This document shows, one piece after another, positions 38,101-43,915 of a stretch of 64,000 nt of DNA. The translations under genes and the position numbers were made by a program. The notes below the pieces were generated by a model that searched no databases, had not been told where the DNA came from, and saw only the letters and a program-made list of their open reading frames with translations. Position 1 is the stretch's first letter, and each line of letters begins with the position of its first letter. This stretch comes from Rachycentron canadum (taxonomy: Eukaryota; Chordata; Actinopteri; Carangiformes; Rachycentridae). The DNA is taken from NCBI GenBank assembly GCA_038496675.1, contig CM076660.1, forward strand, positions 16,578,608 to 16,642,607, written 5' to 3'.

Positions 38101-38830
38101 ACAGGCACTGCCCACATACACACACATGCCTCACCTGCCGCGGGGAATATCCACATCCTCTTTCTTCCAGCGTAGCGTAGGCGGGGGGTCACCATGGACC
38201 TGACACCTGAACTCCACGCTCTCATCAACTAAGACCACCTGGTTCACAGGCCGCTGCACAAACACTGGTCTTTCTGGATGTGGGCAGTGTACATAACATG
38301 GGTGCTAAATATACTTTTTCGACAGAGTGGTAAATACTTAATTTTTTATTTTTTAAATAATTGATGCCCATTGGTCTTGACACAGGCAAAGAGTGCATGT
38401 CAGATTTCTTACCAAACACTGAGAGCTGAGCTTTTTCACTCTCTCTCTCCCCAACCATGTTGGCTGCCACACACACATAAATTCCCGCATCACTCTTCTT
38501 GGTATTCGAGATGGTCAGCTTTCCTCCACGTACCTGACCACATATGCATGCAATTAAAATCCACCAGCCCAATATGAAGCCCTTTACATTGTAAAAGTGA
38601 ATCACTAAGTATGCGATTGAGAGTAAGGGTCGTGTCAAAGGTGGAGAAGGGGCCCCTAGGAGAGTAACCCACCGTGATCCTGTCATCTTTGAGGTCAAGG
38701 CGCGCCTTATCTTTCCTCCAGAAGGTGGTGGGTTCAGGATGCCCGCGTGGAGGCTGACACTCGAGACTGGCACTCTCCCCGACTGCCACCACCACGTCCT
38801 GTGGGTTCTGTCTGAAGTCATCGCGTAACA
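6453..38830 (-). CDS. robo2: robo2 (roundabout 2), 5'-partial, whole span in window
   Basis: Span of a Slit receptor of the Roundabout family: a single-pass neuronal membrane protein with five Ig domains, three FN3 domains and a cytoplasmic tail carrying CC motifs. The window holds Ig2 to the probable stop codon; signal peptide and Ig1 are missing and must lie beyond 64000. The 23 constitutive exons chain in phase to about 1,268 residues: Ig2 1-92, Ig3 93-184, Ig4 185-283, Ig5 284-379, FN3-1 380-490, FN3-2 491-608, FN3-3 609-707, transmembrane segment about 720-745, cytoplasmic remainder. Assignment to robo2 rather than robo1/3 rests on the juxtamembrane and CC0/CC1 sequences, compared with Robo proteins remembered from mammals. 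The last two exons are less certain than the rest. Confidence 0.95.
6868..7029 (-). CDS. robo2: robo2 exon (probable): divergent C-terminal segment
   Basis: 162 nt, phase 1 in and out. The acceptor has a branch-point-like CTAAG, a pyrimidine-rich tract and CACTGTAG; the donor is GTAAGT. In the phase set by the preceding exon it reads KPTQQCRSDSSGTADHG, then LGHKRAPLTGLKPHTDK and LPRGRDTNTD, with no stop. It occupies the place of the serine/proline-rich Robo2 tail but I see little residue identity to it. Assignment rests on splice sites, phase and position. Confidence 0.66.
7030..9529 (-). other. robo2: robo2 intron with a dispersed repeat copy
   Basis: 2.5 kb between the acidic exon and the probable C-terminal exons. 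It contains a 14-base direct repeat (AATCAAGATATG-type) at about 7140-7165, a 16-base A run near 8370, and dispersed repeat copy A at about 8871-9255. I looked for the exon that, in mammalian Robo1/2, encodes a serine-rich GWGSASE segment at this place and did not find it. Confidence 0.7.
8871..9255 (+). repeat. Dispersed repeat family 1, copy A
   Basis: Shares ordered blocks with 21756-22096 in the same orientation: AGTTTTCTCT, GAGCAGGTGGTG, TTAGCATGCTAAC, an ACAAGARTTAACAT block, and an AAATAGCT.CTTTA tail. Blocks and spacing agree over roughly 350 bases, with many substitutions and small indels. No coding capacity. Probably a non-autonomous transposable element; I cannot name the family. 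Confidence 0.7.
9530..9738 (-). CDS. robo2: robo2 exon: acidic cytoplasmic segment
   Basis: 209 nt, phase 2 in, phase 1 out; acceptor AATTAATTAG (few pyrimidines), donor GTATGT. It encodes WHMKSSPNMSKTPIPPMDFM, SSTLGSDLGATLLS, the acidic run EDDEDEEEDE, and TPGHSMDNLDGS. The end matches QTPGSSMDNLDSSVTG of mammalian Robo2; the middle is divergent but keeps the acidic character of the mammalian segment. Confidence 0.94.
10546..10803 (-). CDS. robo2: robo2 exon: CC3-like proline motif
   Basis: 258 nt, phase 2 in and out; acceptor CTGCCAG, donor GTATGG. It encodes YDNNSWAPPMSVQTYHHQ, an acidic EVEEERGPTPPLRG that corresponds to CC3 (binding site for srGAP/Vilse-type Rho GAPs in this family), a serine-rich stretch, and HHEEMQSILQAHLDELTRAY followed by QYEVAKQA. 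LQAHLDELTRAYQ is specific to Robo2 in my memory of the family. Confidence 0.96.
11152..11314 (-). CDS. robo2: robo2 exon: CC2 motif
   Basis: 163 nt, phase 1 in, phase 2 out; acceptor ACCCTCAG, donor GTAAGA. A lysine-rich stretch (AKVGKKKKVKGGTKTSKS) is followed by CC2, MPLPPPPMHPLPGTE, and LDHYPQENHGG. The LPPPP core of CC2 is the Ena/VASP EVH1-binding site in Robo proteins. The mammalian counterpart reads KKKKNKNSS..WANVPLPPPPVQPLPGTE. Confidence 0.96.
12066..12103 (+). repeat. (CA)19 microsatellite
   Basis: About 38 bases of uninterrupted CA on the plus strand; in the robo2 transcript it is a UG repeat starting about 80 bases after the donor of the CC0/CC1 exon. Confidence 0.97.
12182..12454 (-). 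CDS. robo2: robo2 exon: CC0 and CC1 motifs
   Basis: 273 nt, phase 1 in and out; acceptor TGTCTCAG, donor GTACGA. It encodes DVLPSAAVEKTGTMLSDGA, CC0 as IYSSIDF, GSQPTPYATTQILQSNSF with CC1, then HELAVDRPDPRWKASLQAQQ and GYSLTDRRPGN. CC0 and CC1 are tyrosine-containing motifs that act in Robo cytoplasmic signalling; CC1 can be phosphorylated by Abl and also binds netrin receptors. This is the most decisive exon for robo2 identity. Confidence 0.97.
13100..13227 (-). CDS. robo2: robo2 exon: cytoplasmic, PWLADSWP region
   Basis: 128 nt, phase 2 in, phase 1 out; acceptor CTCAACAG, donor GTAAGG. It encodes SRPGLLKTGDPGLPWLADSW, then PSTSLPANRGLGSPKG and GNNFGRG. SRPGLL..GDP..PWLADSWP is conserved between Robo1 and Robo2; the GNFGRG-like end favours Robo2. 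Confidence 0.96.
14793..14832 (-). CDS. robo2: robo2 40-nt exon: juxtamembrane cytoplasmic
   Basis: 40 nt, phase 1 in, phase 2 out; acceptor CCACCAG, donor GTGAGA. It encodes VTFQRDRGLIRNG, matching the robo2 VTFQRGDGGLMSNG segment just inside the membrane. It joins either directly to the transmembrane exon or to the 27-nt microexon. Confidence 0.93.
14999..15025 (-). CDS. robo2: robo2 27-nt microexon (VQSFTFTRA) after the transmembrane exon
   Basis: Twenty-seven bases between a TTGAATTGCAG acceptor and a GTATGT donor, phase 1 on both sides. Inclusion changes SNYA-VTFQR to SNYA-VQSFTFTRA-VTFQR. Mammalian Robo1 carries a similar stretch, KVPSFTFTPTVTYQR, at the same junction, which supports a real, conserved cassette. 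A TGC just before the acceptor AG resembles the UGC elements seen at neuronal microexons. That it is alternative is inferred; borders and frame are read directly. Confidence 0.8.
16037..16213 (-). CDS. robo2: robo2 exon: juxtamembrane and transmembrane
   Basis: 177 nt, phase 1 in and out; acceptor GCCCCCAG, donor GTAAAA. A variable extracellular stalk (AELRDVMTGSEGNNS) leads into ISDVVKQPAFIAGLGGACW, the hydrophobic IVLMGFSAWLY, and the basic stop-transfer WRRKKRKGLSNYA. The single membrane segment of about 22 residues fits a type I receptor. The WRRKKRKGLSNYA tail is the robo2 form; robo1 differs here. Confidence 0.97.
17437..17465 (+). repeat. (GT)14 microsatellite beside an exon donor
   Basis: Plus-strand GT repeat; in the transcript it is a CA repeat beginning about position +11 of the intron after the second FN3-3 exon. 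CA repeats near donors bind hnRNP L. Confidence 0.97.
17476..17647 (-). CDS. robo2: robo2 exon: FN3-3, second half
   Basis: 172 nt, phase 0 in, phase 1 out; acceptor CTCTGTCAG, donor GTAATC. It encodes IWCLANETRFHVNKSVDATI, RSVIVGGLQTGVQYRVEVA, AGTSAGVGVKSKPQLIILG. Sequons NET and NKS are present. A 29-nt CA repeat (transcribed strand) begins about 10 bases after the donor. Confidence 0.96.
17753..17877 (-). CDS. robo2: robo2 exon: FN3-3, first half
   Basis: 125 nt, phase 1 in, phase 0 out; acceptor CCATCAG, donor GTAGAG. It encodes APSAPPQQVTVLTVGSHN, STSISVSWDPPPSDQQNG, IIQEYK. The VTVLTVGS.NSTSISVSWDPPP pattern is robo2-like. It is followed by a 105-nt intron that is in frame and free of stops (see findings). 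Confidence 0.96.
17878..22985 (-). other. robo2: robo2 intron, 5.1 kb
   Basis: Contains A/T runs near 18131, 18350, 18572 and 19194, dispersed repeat copy B at about 21756-22096, and a comparatively repeat-free stretch at 18600-18950. No exon or RNA gene seen. Confidence 0.65.
21756..22096 (+). repeat. Dispersed repeat family 1, copy B
   Basis: Diverged copy of the repeat at 8871-9255, same orientation, with matching blocks in the same order (see copy A). Both lie inside robo2 in antisense to transcription. Confidence 0.7.
22986..23217 (-). CDS. robo2: robo2 exon: FN3-2, main part
   Basis: 232 nt, phase 0 in, phase 1 out; acceptor CATCTCAG preceded by a (CT)9 microsatellite, donor GTAAGC. 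It encodes VENPSQFIQGYRVLYRQTSG, then SERDITLSGLKKGIVYEI, KVRPYFNEFQGADSESMT and ARTMEE. QFIQGYRV and RPYFNEFQG identify FN3-2 of Robo. The next exon lies 5.1 kb away. Confidence 0.96.
23225..23242 (+). repeat. (GA)9 microsatellite forming a polypyrimidine tract
   Basis: In the transcript this is a (CU)9 run ending just before CAUCUCAG at 23218, so it is the polypyrimidine tract of the main FN3-2 exon. Confidence 0.95.
24756..24794 (+). repeat. (GT)n microsatellite, slightly interrupted
   Basis: GT repeat of about 28 bases, then GCATGTGTGTGTCT. It lies in a robo2 intron, about 150 bases after the donor of the first FN3-2 exon. Confidence 0.95.
24940..25061 (-). CDS. robo2: robo2 exon: FN3-2, first part
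   Basis: 122 nt, phase 1 in, phase 0 out; acceptor CTCTTCCAG, donor GTGAGT. It encodes DISPTAQGVDHRRVQKELG, DVVVSMHNPVVLSSTSV and QVTWT. GVDHR.VQKELG is the conserved Robo linker entering FN3-2. Only an 85-nt intron separates it from the preceding exon. Confidence 0.96.
25147..25313 (-). CDS. robo2: robo2 exon: FN3-1, second half
   Basis: 167 nt, phase 2 in, phase 1 out; acceptor TTTCTACAG, donor GTACAG. It encodes QSVSNSWQTVADHVKTT, VYTVKDLRPNTVYLFIIRA, and the domain end VNAQGLGDPSPMSEPVRTQ. The QSVSNSWQTVA stretch is typical of Robo2. Confidence 0.96.
25692..25857 (-). CDS. robo2: robo2 exon: Ig5-FN3 linker and FN3-1, first half
   Basis: 166 nt, phase 1 in, phase 2 out; acceptor TTTGTCAG, donor GTATGT. 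It starts with a divergent linker (STDLVDFMFHNAT, with an N-glycosylation sequon) and then the conserved LPGPPSKPEVTDVTKSS, ISLSWEPGPEAGSPVSS, YVIEAFG. PSKPEVTDV and SLSW mark the first FN3 domain. The linker is less like the mammalian sequence than the domain itself. Confidence 0.95.
25974..26055 (-). CDS. robo2: robo2 exon: Ig5, second part
   Basis: 82 nt, phase 0 in, phase 1 out. After a TTCCATAG acceptor it encodes MSDSGLYTCVATSSSGET and SWSAFLDVR, giving the second Ig5 cysteine and the F strand of the domain. The 5' splice site is read as GTCTGC, which is weak beyond the invariant GT, but it is the only one nearby that fits the phase of the next exon. Confidence 0.92.
26056..29062 (-). 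other. robo2: robo2 intron within Ig5, 3.0 kb
   Basis: No coding sequence seen. Around 27000-27350 are repeated short motifs (GCTAAC, TATGCTA, CATACC) suggesting an old transposon fragment. The stretch 28090-28260 is low in simple repeats and may be conserved; this is only an impression from composition. Confidence 0.6.
29063..29268 (-). CDS. robo2: robo2 exon: Ig5, first part
   Basis: 206 nt, phase 1 in, phase 0 out; acceptor ATTCACAG, donor GTGGGT. It encodes LKDRPPPIIRQGPSNQT, the first Ig cysteine in LLRCHASGEPEP, the core tryptophan in VSWRKNGASLLGKDPR, then HGSLQIQSTR. DRPPPII..GP.NQT is the conserved Ig5 start of Robo1/2. The second cysteine is on the next exon. Confidence 0.95.
29269..32843 (-). 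other. robo2: robo2 intron Ig4-Ig5, 3.6 kb
   Basis: Contains a T run at about 30217-30233, an old transposon-like region at about 30700-31680, and an A run near 31997. No exon seen on either strand. Confidence 0.6.
31540..31680 (+). repeat. Dispersed repeat family 2, copy A (degenerate)
   Basis: The run from GATTCACTTTTGGAGCCAGC through a GCAGCATTTCTG block to TTCAGTTTTCAG parallels 43780-43915 in order and spacing, and recalls a repeat family common in teleosts. Identity is low. The element probably extends left to about 31190. Confidence 0.4.
32844..33015 (-). CDS. robo2: robo2 exon: Ig4, second half
   Basis: 172 nt, phase 0 in, phase 1 out; acceptor CTGTAG, donor GTAAGG. It encodes DLLFPNQPTQGDSRVSVS, GELTISSVQRSDAG, the second Ig cysteine in YYICQALTVAGSIMAKAQ, and LEVAD. 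LLFPNQP favours robo2 over robo1. The intron that follows is 3.6 kb. Confidence 0.96.
33016..33879 (-). other. robo2: robo2 intron within Ig4
   Basis: About 860 bases between the two Ig4 exons, with an 18-base A run at about 33293-33311 and an AT-rich stretch near 33735 and 33815. Nothing else recognised. Confidence 0.65.
33880..34004 (-). CDS. robo2: robo2 exon: Ig4, first half
   Basis: 125 nt, phase 1 in, phase 0 out; acceptor CCTCAG, donor GTGAGA. It encodes APQFVVRPRDQIVAQG, the first Ig cysteine in FPCETRGKPQP, and the tryptophan in VFWQRDGSQ. PQFVVRPRDQIVAQG is nearly identical to mammalian Robo2, one of the best identifiers in the ectodomain. Confidence 0.97.
34519..34530 (-). CDS. 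robo2: robo2 12-nt microexon (ARPV) between Ig3 and Ig4
   Basis: Twelve bases flanked by a CACCAG acceptor and a very strong donor, GTAAGTAAG. Phase 1 on both sides, so inclusion changes TIR-EAPQ to TIR-ARPV-EAPQ. I recall a mammalian Robo2 form reading TVRARPVAPPQF at this point, so this looks like the orthologous alternative cassette. Three YCAY motifs, the NOVA-binding consensus, lie within 27 bases upstream of the exon on the transcribed strand. That it is alternative and neurally regulated is inferred from the family; the splice sites and phase are read directly. Confidence 0.82.
35060..35100 (+). repeat. Compound (AT)n(AC)n microsatellite
   Basis: About 27 bases of alternating AT followed by about 14 of AC, in the intron that also holds the 12-nt microexon. 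Confidence 0.95.
35755..35891 (-). CDS. robo2: robo2 exon: Ig3, second half
   Basis: 137 nt, phase 2 in, phase 1 out; acceptor GTTGCCAG, donor GTGGGT. It encodes RYDIRYEKEDFLLRIKK, the second Ig cysteine in FTCLAENRVGKVEAS, and YLTIR. The next constitutive exon starts at 34004, but a 12-nt cassette at 34519-34530 can be inserted between them without changing the frame. Confidence 0.96.
35892..38134 (-). other. robo2: robo2 intron within Ig3, 2.2 kb
   Basis: Contains short T runs near 36069 and 37508 and purine-rich sequence around 36340-36430. No exon or recognisable repeat. Confidence 0.6.
38135..38273 (-). CDS. robo2: robo2 exon: Ig3, first half
   Basis: 139 nt, phase 1 in, phase 2 out; acceptor ATCCAG, donor GTGAGG. 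It encodes RPVFVQRPVNQVV, the first Ig cysteine in FRCQVHGDP, the core tryptophan in LRWKKED and the end PRG. The split codon with the next exon restores PRGRYDI, as in the mammalian protein. The intron that follows is about 2.2 kb. Confidence 0.95.
38413..38533 (-). CDS. robo2: robo2 exon: Ig2, second half
   Basis: 121 nt, phase 0 in, phase 1 out. It encodes VRGGKLTISNTKKSDAG, the second Ig cysteine in YVCVAANMVGERES, and the linker AQLSVF. Acceptor GGTCAG and donor GTAAGA are canonical. It is separated from the first half by a 139-nt intron. The NMVGERES stretch is a strong Robo signature. The final G joins AA of the next exon to give the Glu of FERP, as in mammalian Robo2. Confidence 0.96.
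38673..38830 (-). CDS. robo2: robo2 exon: Ig2, first half
   Basis: 158 nt, phase 1 in, phase 0 out, following a TTTCTTAG acceptor and ending at a GTGGGT donor. It encodes LRDDFRQNP, the diagnostic linker opening Robo Ig2, then the first Ig cysteine in ECQPPRGHPEPT and the core tryptophan in FWRKDK, ending at DDRIT. In Robo proteins Ig1-Ig2 bind the Slit LRR domain. It is the most 5' coding exon found; its incoming phase requires an upstream Ig1 exon that is not in the window. Confidence 0.96.
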
Positions 38831-40965
38831 CTAAGAAACAAAAAAAAAAAAGAAAGAGGGGAAACAGGGGCTGTTAATCCGACTGTAACAATGTCTCATT
38901 CAGTTGATTAGTTTGAATTTTCTTTTAGGCTCAGCTGCTCCATTATTTCAACAAGAAAGTTGTTCCACAACTGAGCTGTCATGAGCTAACTGACCTCTAC
39001 CGCCTTTGTCTAATATAAGAGTCTAAAAGATAATTCTTGAAGTAGACTGACTCACAGGACCCTCAGCAATCTATCTGTCTTTAATAATACAGTTTTTCCC
39101 CTGAGGGCATAGGCACAGGCTCTTCTTTGATCTCGGTAGATAAACCTAAGAGTCTGTAAAGCCAGGTAGGATTAACAGGACAAGGTGCAGGGGAAATACA
39201 CCTAGAAGATGAGCAAGACATATAAAAGCAAAGTAAAACTGCAGAAGCAGCACAAATAAGGAAGTCTAGAACAATAATTGAAAATCCTGTGTTAAAAATT
39301 CAAACAATACTGAATCTGTAAAGCCATACCAGAGGCTTCCTTCAGGCTACATCCACCAATGTGAAAGCATTGGCTAAGACAAATAACCTACTCATACTAC
39401 ACGTCACTCCAAAATACTGTTATAATGTATAAATAATGTATTGGACGCACATTAAAACACAAGCGTTTGTAGTTTTTTTTAGCATATGTTTTATGCTGTG
39501 CTTTTATGAGTGTGTAATTGAACAGGATCATCCTCTGGGGAGCATGAATGAGTTTAGTGTGAGAGCATTGCTAGTAAAGTTTGTGCTTTTTGTGCTGGAA
39601 ATTCAAGGGGCCACAGAACACAACATAAGAGTGGTCGTATAGATGCTGTATCAGTATGTGAGTTTGCTGGTCAAAATATAAGCTTTTACTAATAATAAAG
39701 TTGTTGTTATGGTTTGACTAACTGGTTATTTCCATGTGGGGCAGAGAAGAAAAGTTGTGCATATTGGCTGCAAACATGTCAAAGGTAAGAGGTTACAAAA
39801 TTACAAAGGTAAGACACCACAGACTGAGCCTGACAAATCATTCTTTTTTCTTTAAGGCTCACAAAATGATGTGTTCTGTTCTACAGCATCTAAGGCTGCA
39901 CTGTGGCCTCTGTGACCTCTGCAAATACAAGGGTGATACAGGTCGATGTTTTGTGAAGTTTTCAGAGCTATTATTTTGACTAATGACATACACCGGTTTG
40001 GCTGATGGATCTGTACCGATGCAAGGTCAGATCGCGGTTTCTGAACAAGAGGGAGCACCTAGCTGTACAAAAAGGGAGAGAGAGAACCAGTGACTGAATC
40101 AAACAGTGCTTTATGACGCGTTATTAAATGGCGAAGGAAGATGTGCAGGGTCTCATTTAGCATCAAGGGTATAATGGTTTCAAAATTTCTCACTAACAGC
40201 AGCAAGACACTCCTCTTTTTAGTTTTAGTGTTAGCGAAGAGGAGCAACAACTGCGTAATACTAAAAAAACATCCCAAAATAATGACATCTGCTTGAAATA
40301 TGACGAGTGAAATATGCCGGAAATGCTTGTTTTCATGTTGAACATACACACCTTTAGTTCATTAGAGTTTTTTTTCTGTACTCTTCCACTGTTGGACAGA
40401 TGCTTTAATTTCACTATGGCAGGGGTGTCTGTGCTTGAGTTTGCTTGTTCAAAGGAGCGAGAACATCAAGAATTTCCAAGCAATTCATGGAGAAACCATA
40501 CTCGTGCATTTTGAAGAGATGTATGAGCTAGCTGCTGCTAAGTTAAAAGGTTACATCTTCAAACCTTCCAAATTCTGTCACAAGCATTATTACAAATATC
40601 AATTCAAAAGCTACTGTGCTTTAAGCAGCTACAGAAATGATTGTACTATTAGCCGTCACTGGAATTATGGCTAAAAATAGAGATTCAAATCCTGCAATGA
40701 GTTGCGTCCTCTTTGCATTAATAGCTTATGACATGCTGTTTTTGTGCTTCAGTCTAGGCCAGTTTAAAAAATTGAAATGTATTGTGGGACAATAGTCATT
40801 CTACTTGTGAATATAAATTAGCTGCTAAGTGTCACTTCTGATGACAAGTTAATGAAAAACTAGAACTTACTTATACTAATAATATGATTATAATTCACTC
40901 TGGATGGAGACTGGGTCTTTTGAATCTTCTTTTTTTGAGTCAGGCCACTTATGTTTACCAACTAA

Positions 40966-41020
40966 TAATTAAACTGTGTAAATCAAATGTTACACACATT
41001 TGATTTACACAGTTTAATTA
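40966..41020. repeat. Perfect 25-bp inverted repeat with a 5-base loop
   Basis: Arm 40966-40990 (TAATTAAACTGTG... AAATGT) is the exact reverse complement of 40996-41020; the spacer TACAC is 40991-40995. Fully matched, AT-rich stem. No terminator-like T run or coding sequence nearby. Confidence 0.97.
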
Positions 41021-43350
41021 GTGAAACTTTAAAACTCGTAGCACAAAAAACTGAAATAAACTGGCTTAGTTTTCTCTTCATTCTCATCACAGCCATAGGC
41101 CGTTCTGCTGATATACTGTAGCATGAATTCCAAGTCCCAGAGGATACCTAGTGAAAAAGAAAATCAGGAAGGAGCCAAAGGCCCTTTGGCCCAGCTGTCA
41201 ATCACATCTAGTCTGTGCTGGAGTAAATGAGTCTCGGTTGCAGAGACTACTTTGGCACAGACATATGGCTGGCTGGCTGTCACATGGTACAACAAGCTCA
41301 GTGACGCCAACACTCCACTCATCCAGTCACACAACTACCTTCCTGTTCCTGTGTTGTCACATTAAAGATTCTCCTATAACAGCAAAGCTTGTCTCATGGG
41401 ACTGTGAAAGCCAGACACAGGCAGGAAAATGAGGAGTACTGGATAATTAACATGGTGTAAAAACCCAATTATAGAAAAGTAAAGAAGATGAAACTATTGT
41501 CTTTTATTAATGGTTCTGATGGTGAAACCGAACAGTCGTGGTTATCGACAGTAACTGGTGTCTAAAAACTTAAAAATAGCAATATGTTGTTTGTTACACG
41601 TACTAATTAGAGTTATCAGGATTTCAACCATTTGCTGCTATCTACATCATATTAAGACACTCCTGACATATATGCTACTCATTTAATAATAATTTCTGGG
41701 ATATTTCCTCTTTGCTCACCACCACAAAATTAAATGTAGGGGAATTTTTATGATTTATGGTTCACATAATAATGCGTGTCTTGTTGAATTGGAAGTGAAT
41801 CAGTCATTACTGTATATGCAATCTCTTGGTAATAGGCTACTGGAAATTTAAAAGGCTAAGGGGATGAGGTCTTTGTACAAATACATGTTGGTACCATGGC
41901 AGTGATTTATTCAATCCCAACAGTATACAACAGCTATCGCACAGTCTCAGCTCTAATGTGGTGTCCCCCTTCCTCTCCCGTTTTGACTGTGGGGCCTTTG
42001 CTGGTTTCTTTAGGTGGTGTTTATGAGGGAGCGTGAGGCATGGGGTGGGGGTGGTGTTGTTCTAATCTATTGGTCTCAAATGTGGAGCCCCTGTGGAGGC
42101 AGCACCCATGTGTAGTCTGCTGTCATGTGGTAATTATTTCAGATGGCGGTGCCGCCACCACTGCCTAATGTTGTCTGATTGAGTACTGCTCAATTATTCA
42201 AACAAGCCATTCAGGGGACTCACTCGTTCACCAGTTTCATTTATCAAATCAGAAGGAGAATGATTTGTAAATGGGCTTCATTTCATGACACAATGGGTGG
42301 TAAAAATATGTGACAAGGTGGAAGTATCTGAATACAAATAACTATTCAGGGACTCATTATAAGATTAACAGGAGAGGGGTGGGGGTTGTGTAGTTGTTGT
42401 AAATTTTGATATATTCCATCTCAGCGTCCTGATTTCTCGAGACCCTTTTCAGCCACAGCAGCAATGTATAACTGAATTTCACCACAATATCACATCTCTG
42501 AAAATTCCACTTGAGGTTGCATGTTGCCTGTCTGACAAGCTGATCATCATCTCCATTTGGTTTAGAGTTGCTTGTTTATTCCTGTACAGTAGGTGATGTT
42601 ATTGGTCAATGCATTTATTATATTCTCTAGCACAGTGAATATCTTGTGCATCTAATAAGCTTGCATACATTTACTAGAGTGTCTGTCTTCAAGCACATAA
42701 GCCAGTGTTGTTCAGCATCAAAACACAGCAGCATAAAATGAACAATGATTTGTGTTATGTTTGTGTTTTAGCCATCACAGCATGTCTGAGGGATGGTCAC
42801 GTCGGTCTGTCAGTTGGTTGTCCTGTGGTTTTGGTGCAGGCATTGATGCTCATGACCGGACATGCAGCTCTAAAACTAATGACTGCACTAACATAGCATA
42901 CCAATGAAGTACCAGTATTCTAACGTGCTAAATGTACCAGATTAATGTCAGAATGTTAACCTATGGCCGTGCTAACGTGCCAAAGACAATGGCATTACTG
43001 TCCTGCTTAAACTGCTGCTGAGAATAATAACTCCTACCTGCAGCTGACAAAGTGAGGCTCAGGCTAATAAGTGTCCCCATGTAGTGCTGAGTCTGGCAGG
43101 CTAGTATGACATTGCTCCAAAATGGCTTAAATTGTTTGCTCAGAGCTAAAGACATCTCCCTATTATTCCTTACTCCAATTGTTTAGCTGCATGATGACCT
43201 CAGGTGGTGAATGTGGGCTGCATTTATATGGTGCAAGATTCTCTTGCATTATATACCATTGGCGGAGACACCTGTCACCCACAATGTCTATGCTAGTAGC
43301 ATGGATGACAAACAAAAGGCTGGCGATTTTGGTTGGCTGGTCGGCCAGTT

Positions 43351-43377
43351 TTTTTTTTTTTTTTTTTTTTTTTTTGT
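43351..43377 (+). repeat. Poly-T run (about 26 bases)
   Basis: Long T run on the plus strand (A run in the transcript sense). It could be the tail of a minus-strand retroposon, but I see no target-site duplication or recognisable body. Confidence 0.85.
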
Positions 43378-43779
43378 CTTGACAGCTTTTGGATGTACTA
43401 CCAACAAATGTGACACTAATTTCCATATGGTGCCCAGAGGATGAACCCTGATGACTTTGGTGATACCTTCTAGTTGTCCTCGAGTGCTTCCAGTAGGTCC
43501 AGGTTTTCACTTATTCTATATAATCTATTTAATACCTCAACATATATGATGGAGTTTGTAATTTCACTGCTGCCATCACGAGGGAGAAGGTCAAACTGAG
43601 TCAGGGGGGGGATCTGACCTACTCTGTAGAGGCCGCCATGTGTGACTCCAGCTGTCAATCACATGGAAGCCATGCCTTAATGCATGCCCTGCTTTATGGT
43701 CTATTATGGTCTATCATGTTGTGTTGGAAGAGGACTTGGAAAACATTTACTAACGTAATAAATGAAGTGAGAAGTAGGG

Positions 43780-43915
43780 TAGTTTTCCTATAGATTTCAA
43801 TACAATCGGACTTACTCTTACAACCAGTGGAGTCACCCCTTGATGGGCATTAGATAGAATGCAGTTTTAAGGCTCTTCAGCATTGGCTTCACTTTTCAAC
43901 TGAGTGTATGTCCAT
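43780..43915 (+). repeat. Dispersed repeat family 2, copy B (degenerate)
   Basis: Contains AACCAGTGGAGTCACCCCTT, a TAGAATGCAGTTTTAAGG block and CAGCATTGGCTTCACTTTTC, the same order as in copy A and as in a repeat I associate with many teleost genomes. The flanking 43550-43760 may belong to the same insertion. Confidence 0.5.

Noticed and set aside
38225..38821. 198-codon minus-strand frame across the Ig2/Ig3 exons
   Set aside because: It runs through two introns and switches frame relative to the Ig coding sequence; only the in-phase exon pieces are coding.
6453..38830. Assignment to robo1, robo3 or robo4
   Set aside because: Five-Ig/three-FN3 layout excludes robo4. SNYA-VTFQR, LLFPNQP, LQAHLDELTRAYQ and the CC0/CC1 context are closer to the Robo2 sequence I remember than to Robo1 or Robo3. 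A teleost-specific robo paralogue cannot be wholly excluded.
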